Source: Sitta carolinensis (Eukaryota > Chordata > Aves > Passeriformes > Sittidae). Taken from it: DNA of 64,000 nucleotides. A program made the position numbers and the translations under genes. The notes under the pieces were generated by a model. The model had not been told where the DNA came from. It saw only the letters and a program-made list of their open reading frames with translations, and ran no database searches. Below, in pieces: positions 55,441-64,000 of the stretch (positions are counted from its first letter, which is position 1; every line of letters begins with the position of its first letter). The DNA is taken from contig CM063287.1 of the NCBI GenBank assembly GCA_032173965.1, positions 11,227,859 through 11,291,858 on the forward strand, written 5' to 3'.

Positions 55441-58400
55441 AGTTGGGAGCTATTCTGCCCCATTTTGGAAAATATGTTATACTCAATTACCAGTACTCTT
55501 ATACTGTATTTTGTAAAAGCACGGTGAAGATTTAATTAAAAGTCCAGTATTTCTGGTTTGAGAATAAAAGCATAATAGAGTCTTGTGCACACAATACGGT
55601 TTTATTATTTTTTTAAATAGCTCTGCTATACCACCTTAATGTTTTCTAGATATATTTCCTCTTTATTCTTTAGATTTTGATTATTTTGTTGGTACCTACC
55701 ATAGCAGAGGCCTCATTCATGTTGGATTTCATATGCACTTCTAGAAGTTTTTAAGCCCTCACTTCCCTCTCAGTGGATCTCCTCAGTTAATTATGTGCTC
55801 CTTCTGCACTTATTATATGGGATCAGAGTATTTGCATTCTCATCTGAATCTTCCACTGGACAGGTTTTCCACCTTAAATAATTCACCTAAGAAAATATCT
55901 TGTCTCCCCCTACACACCATGATTCTCTTTTGTCATTTAACTCCATTGGAAAAAAAATAAAGTATTGCAGTTAAAGAAAACAGCAGACAGACACTACAAA
56001 ACAGCAAAGTCACCACAATATTTTATGTGATTGATTATAGTAAAAATAATCAATAAATGGAGTTTTTTTCTTCAGTTTAACAAAAACCAGATGAACTGGA
56101 GAAGTCTTACCTCCTTTCAAGATCAGACAGTATTTACTTCTAGTGAAATAAATTATTTCTATTTTCAAGCAATCTTCAGCAATGTGCTGGAATTCATCAT
56201 CTCCTATTCTTACTCTTTGTCCTACCATTTGGTAAACATATAATTGTAATAACCTAACAGGAAAAAGATATCTTGGAACATTATTTTAAAAAAATAATGG
56301 TCATTTTATCAGCAGATGAAAATCACTGCTGGCCCCTCAACATGATGTAACCTTTCTTCAAGAGCTTCCAAAACTATGAAAGCTGTAAACATGTCAGCCC
56401 ATATCTAAACCAGTCAGGCACCACATTTCCCTGGTGAGGGCATATGACAGAAAATTTCCATTCACCATAGCATATTCATCATGAAAACTCACACCAGGTC
56501 AAATCAACCCCCCTGTTCCACACATGGTCCTGAGCAGTGGCAGATGCTTACAGAAAGGTGTGTGTCAATCACCTCTGAGGATACTTTCCCAGCCTCTTGT
56601 ATGGCCCAGTGAATATCTCTGCATTCTCCCAGTTTGTCACCAAACAGATCAAACCTTGCAGGTCTATTAAATAGCTGAAGGCCAAGCCACATGGGCCACC
56701 AAGTCTTGCTGTGTCAGCATTGGAGAGTAGGATGCTTGTGCCCAACTTTTAGGACAAAAATTTGAAAACCATATTTCAGGATTGTGCAATATTCATTGCA
56801 GTGCATTAGGAGTTTCTTCTCAATTGCCAGGCTTGCCCTTTTCTCCCATCCTCATCTCCATAGCTGTATTTCATCTTCCTCAGCTACCTTCCCAAATCTA
56901 TGGACTTCCCAGTAGTGTAAGGTTTTTCCATGTCTCACAAAGGATGGTTTGGTACTGAAGTAGTCCTATGTAGCTGGCTCAGGCATTACTATCAGAGTAC
57001 TGAAGGTAATAATCTCTGTTCTGGATAGCTCTGGGGCAGCCATTTGAGCACATATGTTGGCTCTGTGAATGGCTTGTGCAGCTATGCTCAAATCTTGATT
57101 TCCTAAGCATACCTTTCGTCAGTGAGTCCCTGGAGAGGAGAGCAGCCACACTTTCCTGCCACCTGCTCATTGTTCCTGGAGGCTCATTTCACTCCAGGAA
57201 ACTATCTTGGGCCAGTTCCCCACAAGGAATGTCTCAATTCAGCCCTATGCTCTTAGTGCACATGGCCTAGCTGTGAGAATGAGCTTTTAATCTCTCTGGG
57301 GCAGGAAAAGTCTTCTCAGCACTTTTACAGCTGTGTATATACTTTAGAGTGCTCTATAAATATAGCTCTAAATCTCTGTATTTAAAAGAGATGGTGGAGC
57401 ATGTATTACCAGAAGTAGCACAATGGCCTGACAGGAGGGCTACTGCCATTCATTCTCCAACTCATCCACTGAGTAGGGAATCAGGTGGCTGTTGCACCTG
57501 AGCTGCAAAACTGCTTCTCAAGCAAGCTTTGCTAAATTATTCCACTGTGTTCCTTCTTGTGCATTTTCACCACTCCCTCAAGTGACAAACCTTCTCATGG
57601 GAGTGCTTACAGGAATGCACAGAACACGGGGCAAAAACCATGGGACCATTGAGCTCAAGCCTCACTGAAGGCTAAAGAACTACCCAGACAAATCTGCTCT
57701 GGCAATTTCACAAGTTGTTTCCCAGGTAGTTACTTTAGCTACTCTAAACATAAACACAAATCTCAGACAAGACTTAAACCTCTCCTGTTCTTCCAAGGAA
57801 TTTGGATTTTGTGGTTGTTTATGCTTCTTCTTACCCTGCTTCAGCAACGGAGCCAGTCCTTATAGTCATTTGCCAGCACTCTTGGCAGTGTAACAGCCCA
57901 GATGCCAAGCTCTGAATTCTCATTTTCTTCCTCTGCCTACTATAGCAGCAACATCTGCGTCCATGCTTACTTCCTGGCTGGCCTCTTATCAAGGCTTCTT
58001 CTCCAACTTTGTGGCTAAATCCAGTGCTGTTTGTGATGACAGCTGTTGCACTGCTGCAGAACCAGCCATCTGGTGACTGACTTGCCCTCTTGGACACTAT
58101 TTTCTTCCAGCTGTCAGGAATTTACTGTTGGACTGGAAATAATTTGGTATGTAAATACATACCTCATGATACTCAAGTTATGACTTTCATGGGCAATTCA
58201 GTGGCCTCATCATAATTCCCATATCTGAGTGCAACCACAATCACCTCGCTTCCCCCAGTATGAGGAGGGGTGGGTATGATCACTCAAGCCCAATAAACTT
58301 TTCAACAGCTTCAAGACTACAAGCATGATCTTTTGACTCTTTAGATTTAATAAACCCTCCCCAGCATGCCACACTCGTGCACTCCAGCTATGGGAATACA

Positions 58401-59401
58401 GTTCACCCCAGACTGCTGCGTTTCTGAACTCTAAAAAGAGATTTTCACCATTTACCTCATGCTGTTATCACCCATTCCTAGCTGGCCTGTCCCAGAGGCA
58501 TGCTGCTGACAGAGGCTGCTTGCTCTCTCTAAGCATCCTACCTCTGATCTGCAGCCTTCTTATCACCGCCTCTTGGATTCACAGCGACAGCCCAGGGCCT
58601 CGGTAATGTCCCTCTTCCCCCAGGCAGACAGAAAAGCAGAGGGTCTGCTGCTCAAGAATGTACATTGCATTTAGTCTTTTCTTCCCCAGTGCCCAATTTT
58701 TCGTTGGGCTAAAAATTTACAAATTCATGAAAGCATGTGTTTCTTGAGGGAAGCATGACTCCTTAAGACCGTTAGCCTAACAATTATCCTGCCAGCAATA
58801 GCTGCAGAATCTTTCTATTCACATTGCTAATCTGACATTTAATCATCTCATTTGCTGCATGAAGAATTAATGTAAATGAGTCCAGAAAATTATTTGAAAA
58901 TGTTTTCTCTCAACTGAATTCTGATGTGATCCTCTATCCATCACTGGTGCAGTTAAATTGTTCCATTCTAAAGCAGAAAAAACGTCAGTCTTCTAAATAC
59001 AAACAGAAGCAGGCACATTATTCCATTCTACATCTTGGTGGAAGTAATTTCCATCAAGATGTCTTAGTGATGCTTTTTTTAACACCTAACACTTCATAAG
59101 GGTGTTTTTAAGGGGTTTGGGGTTTCAGCTGACTGTTGGGGAATGCAGAGGTCATTCAGTACATGTAGATTGGGACAGCAATAACTCACAATCAGAAGTT
59201 AATTTGCAGGTCAGGAATTGATAGATAAATTTAAATTTCTTTCAGCTTCATTCTTCTGAGACAAAAGCTTTATTTACCAACACCAAACGTTTCCTGGTGG
59301 AGCTGCACAAGAGTATTTCCACCCCACAACTACCAGGAGAAAATTAAAGAAAGATGCACAAAAGTGAAGTCCGGAAGAATACAACTGTGGATGCTTCCAT
59401 T

Positions 59402-59426
59402 AAAAAAAAAAAAAAAAAAAAAAAAA
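59402..59426. repeat. Poly(A) tract, 25 A
   Basis: An uninterrupted run of 25 A is followed by TTAGC. It might be the tail of an old retrocopy, but no recognisable gene body or target-site duplication was found upstream. Confidence 0.9.
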
Positions 59427-61713
59427 TTAGCTTTTACAGTCAACCTCTCCATTTAATGGAAAAAAGGATACCTTTGCCCTGAGAAACACAGCAGGATTTA
59501 CCATTTTTCTACAAGCTCCATTTTATCACTTTCTAAGGAAAGGAATTAAGTTTTCAGCCAAATGGCCTGTCCCCTTCTCCACACCCTGTCCAAGTCCATG
59601 GCTGAGTCCTCAGCAGCAGTGCAGGGCTCTTGCAGCCTCCTCAGTTACTGGTGTCTCCTGCAGAATTCAGGCAGTCCCCAGAACTGACACAGTGTGCAAC
59701 AGCCAGACCCTGACACACCCATCTTGTGCCAGTCTCCTCTCCATTCACCACACCAGAGCTGGGGAGAATTGCCCAGCCCTGATGACACACAGCTCTTTGC
59801 CTAACATCCTACCCTTCTAGCATGGTGTAAGAAAGGTTCCAAGAGTATAAGGTTATTACTTTTAGGTTCTCCTCAATTAGTAAGACAGCAGCAGGACAAG
59901 AACACTTGCTACTCAAGGTGATAAAAGGGTTTTTTTGCCTCTACAAGAAACCCGTGAAGAGAAAATGGCAAATGAAGATAAGCTGGGATTTCATTTTGTG
60001 CAAGGGTTGGGTTGAAGTGGTTTTGAGACATAAACCACACAAGTTAACTACCAATTTCAAAGCCTCAGCCCTCCACCACCTCACCAGAAATGCCATCTGG
60101 GCTCTGCATGGCTTCATTCCTTCTAGCTGGCCCTTGGCAACCTGCTTTCCTGCATTTGTAACCCCTCTCTCCCCAGCCTGTGTCATAACATACTGGTAAC
60201 AATAACAGTTCTGAAATAAAAATGCTTTGCAGGCCAAAAAGCTGAGCTCAATCAACGCAGGGGGAAAGCAAACCACGGAGAGCTATTGTTTCTGAAAACC
60301 ATCCAAAAACTCTTGGCACTTCAAGGCATTCCCAATGTCCTTTGCACTATTTCCAGGAAAAATGATTCCCAAGGCCTTGCATATTAAAAAAAGAAAAAAA
60401 AAAATCTGGCTTATATCAATAAACATGATAACTGCTGTATTTTTCTCTTTAATCAGAGCACAGCTAACATGTAGAAGCAATCAGAGCTGAGTCAAATAGC
60501 CTGTTTCAAGTGCAGCATTTCAAAACTCGCATTTGCTTTTGAAGAGTGCTAATTAACCCTTGGGACTCCAGAACCTGAACTTCATCTTTGTATATTTATG
60601 TAATGCAAAATTTTGAAGAATATTTGTGGGCAGCTGTTGGTGCAATAAGTGGTAGATGAGGTAGAAAGGCAGTTTCTCTGACTAGACACACTTATTCAAC
60701 TCACCTGTGGAAGAAGCAGTATCTGCACCAGTGCAGACTGCAAGCCTAGAAACAGAATTGCTGGTCCTCATCTCAAATCTCAACATAGTGACGTCAAACA
60801 AGTAATCTAAAGCTAAGTAGGGTTGCAGGGCATTTGAAGATGAGGAGTCCATCTACCTTCCTCATCTGACACAGGAAATCCAATTTGCAGTTGAAATGAA
60901 AATGAAGTTAGATTCAAAGACCTACGTAGTGCAGGACAATATCATGGCTCAAAACACAGAATCAGAAGCAAACCATTGACAATAGCTACTGAGTCGCTCC
61001 TATATACTGTTTTAACTAGCTGTGCAACATAATAGAGTTTTGCACTTATAATCTAGTACGATCAAGAAAGAATTTACAGACATCCCTTGTTCAAGATGAT
61101 AGAATATGTTTTGTATCATTTTAGCTATTCAGAGATCTGTGAAACCCTTCTACTTCTTGATTTACAAGCAGTTTTTGCAGTATTACATAGCCAAAAAAAA
61201 CCCTTTAAATATCTGTTTCTGTCCACAAAGTTTCAGGAAGATGGCCTGATGAAGAACTTGGAAATGAAGTCTTAGATGATCAGGTGTACTTTAAGAACTT
61301 ACAGATAAAGAAAAGTCTTTAAGAAAGGTGTTAAGAGATAAATGGCTGAGATGGAGTAATTTATATTTGCCCACCCACTGCTCCAAGAATCACATTTTGA
61401 AGATATAAGCAAGGGTCTAATATCCCTGGAAAGGCAGTGAAAAGCTTATGGCTAGCTTTCAGATGTCATACCACATGCTGTGTCTGCCACAGTCCCATGA
61501 AAAAACTTCTGCCTTCATGGCACTGTGCAATGAAACAGCCTTCAGGATGCATTTCAGGGAAACAGATCAATTATAGGTTAGGGAACTTGGGGGGGGTTTC
61601 CAAGCAAATGGTGCACTTTATTAAGTTCTAGTTCACATCTCTATCACTTCCCTATTAGACTTCCCGAACATTTAACTTTGTCACAATATTTAACGTGGGT
61701 ATTTTATTTTCAG

Positions 61714-61818
61714 AAGGATTGTGAAGCCTGTTACATGCCATGGAAAATGAAAGCACAAGTACCAACTAACGATGAATCAGCTTCATTTCCTCCAACACTG
61801 CGATTTCATGATTATTAA
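61714..61818 (+). CDS. ZCCHC24: Candidate alternative ZCCHC24 exon (alternative C-terminus or cassette)
   Basis: A convincing acceptor (TATTTTATTTTCAG ending at 61713, with a possible branch point TTTAAC at 61689-61694) opens directly into a frame in phase with the exon ending at 53877. The frame runs 34 codons, starting KDCEACYMPWKMKAQ, to a TAA at 61816-61818. It contains a CxxC pair (CEAC, exon residues 3-6) at a spacing that could substitute for the CEKC pair of the standard last exon. If used as a terminal exon, it would be polyadenylated at the AATAAA at 62386-62391. If the weak donor CAA|GTACCA at 61758/61759 is used, the exon is a 45-nt phase-0 cassette joining in frame to 62446. Chance is a real alternative: acceptor-like sites followed by short open frames are common in introns, and I know of no described isoform with this sequence. 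Confidence 0.4.
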   Translation, partial: KDCEACYMPWKMKAQVPTNDESASFPPTLRFHDY

Positions 61819-62559
<741 letters not shown>

Positions 62560-64000
62560 ACCTTCAAAGTGGCCTCTTCCATCCCCATCATCCTTAAAGA
62601 TTCTCTGGCAGCATGCGATCAACAGCAGCACAACAGATCAAGATAAAAGCTAAAATAATTGCCAATATTGCCTATCTAATAATATGCCTTACCATTAATA
62701 GAATGTAACATTTCTCCTGGGCATGTGCATGCATGCAATAGGTATTTACATGACTATGATTTGTATACATATATATGTAAATTTATATATGTACACACAG
62801 TGTTAATGATGGTGTTCACGACAGAACTACAGTTACAGGTTCTGCCGATTGTTTACACGGACCCTATACCACAGCCAGGTGAAATGAAGTACTTTTCAAA
62901 AAGCAAGGAATAATATTCTCAAGGAATATTTGTTACATGTATGGCTTTTGCAGAGGTTCAGTAACTGTGGGGCCACTAATTGCAAGCACTCACCCACAAC
63001 ACAAACACTGTTCTTATTATACGACAAGACAAAGGAAGCTGAAACAAGCCACAGCATAAAAGGAGAATTACTGCTTTCCCAGTTTTAGAAAGTCTTAAGA
63101 GTTTTGTGCTGCTGATTTCTGGGACTTTTTTTTCTATTTGTTACAACCTCTTGGGCAGGGCTTAGGCAAAATAATTTTTGCAGGACATAGAAAAAAAAAA
63201 GTGAATAATTGTTTGAGGGTGTGGGTTGGGTAGAAAGGGAATTCCATGAGATTCCAAGAGGTTTTTGGAGGAAACAAAATTGGCTTGCCTATGCAACTGC
63301 CATATCCTTCTCTTGTCATATAATCCCACTGACATGGCCCCTTCTATGTGCATGGCATGTTCATTAGGCCACAAGCACACTAAATTTACTATGAATAAGG
63401 GGATAAGAATACTTAAAACTGACCCCAAAACCCTTAACTGAAAGATTAGCCAAACTTGCTATTTATAGTAGTTTTAAAGCCACTTTCTGGAAATATTTTT
63501 ATGTCCTATTTTCTACTATAGAAATTTGTTATAATATGAAACTTGTTAGCCATAGGGGTGTTTTGACACATGGAGACTTTATATCCCTCTTTCTTTATGT
63601 CTTCCTGAAGCACCTACATATGTGGAGAGAAATTTAAGAATTACATTTCATTGTCCCATTTCAGGTAGAACTTTGCACAGGGACAGTCTGCTGCAAAGAA
63701 CATCTCATCAGGGATTGGCAAATATAAACTGAAAGTACCTCGAGTCAGTATCCTGTTTGTATGTCTACATGAGAGTACATTGACAAAAGGACACAACAAG
63801 CAATTCATTTGTAGCATTTACTAAAAAAATCAGAGGGATAATTGGTTGAGGTTGGGGGTTGGTTTACATCAGCAATTTATATTTTTATCAAGTTTCCTTT
63901 AGGGAGATTGATTAGTGTGAATGATACTTAGAGAAAATACTTTAAATCCTAAATAACTTGATGTAAACTAAATTTGTTCCGAGGACTAGTTCCATAATGC
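62560..64000 (+). other. ZCCHC24: ZCCHC24 3' UTR (partial, runs to window edge)
   Basis: Sequence after the TAA is AT-rich with no sustained coding frame and is taken as 3' untranslated region by position. I found no AATAAA from 62561 to the end; AATATA occurs near 63720. The true cleavage site is therefore probably beyond the window or uses a variant hexamer. The region contains an AU-rich hairpin at 62766-62793 and short A and T tracts near 63127 and 63191. How much of the stretch is transcribed cannot be decided from the sequence alone. Confidence 0.7.
62766..62793 (+). repeat. AU-rich inverted repeat in the 3' UTR
   Basis: Two perfect 10-nt arms (TACATATATA at 62766-62775 and TATATATGTA at 62784-62793) flank an 8-nt loop TGTAAATT. 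In RNA this would form a weak AU stem-loop. The loop resembles a Pumilio recognition element (UGUANAUA) but differs at the last base. The structure could be a simple by-product of AT-alternating sequence. Confidence 0.55.

Noticed and set aside
59402..59426. Poly(A) tract as the tail of a processed pseudogene
   Set aside because: No coding remnant or target-site duplication seen upstream; kept only as a homopolymer repeat.

Overview
The window looks like vertebrate nuclear DNA, most likely from a bird. It is AT-rich, CpG-poor and almost free of recent transposons. It has scattered A/C- and T/G-rich low-complexity tracts, one old MIR-type SINE and at most traces of CR1. No open reading frame exceeds about 163 codons, and nothing resembles a bacterial or viral layout. 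The bird assignment is an inference from this texture and not from a diagnostic marker.

Only one gene can be recognised with confidence: the 3' part of ZCCHC24 (zinc finger CCHC domain-containing protein 24), on the + strand. An internal exon at 53713-53877 encodes 55 residues with the first two CxxC pairs of the 3CxxC zinc-binding module. The terminal coding exon at 62446-62559 encodes the last 37 residues, the third CxxC pair and the stop. Both junctions are phase 0 and join without a frame break. About 1.4 kb of 3' UTR follows and probably runs past the window edge. I did not find the upstream exons (N-terminal region and CCHC knuckle), so 1-53712 is read as one large intron. It could in part lie upstream of the gene if those exons were missed.

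The most interesting observation is inside the last intron. At 61714 a good splice acceptor opens an in-phase 34-codon reading frame that contains another CxxC pair and ends in a stop at 61816-61818. A canonical AATAAA lies at 62386-62391, just before the annotated-type last exon. This could be an alternative terminal exon giving ZCCHC24 a different C-terminus with a substitute third CxxC. It could also be a 45-nt in-frame cassette exon that adds a fourth pair.

Other items of note are an intronic CpG-rich block (about 39106-39431) and an antisense MIR (about 43231-43412). There is a diverged 50-bp tandem duplication at 51443-51542 and smaller tandem repeats at 29413, 36786 and 55421. Several palindromes or hairpins occur, one of them AU-rich in the 3' UTR. 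The rest of the intronic sequence holds nothing I can name.
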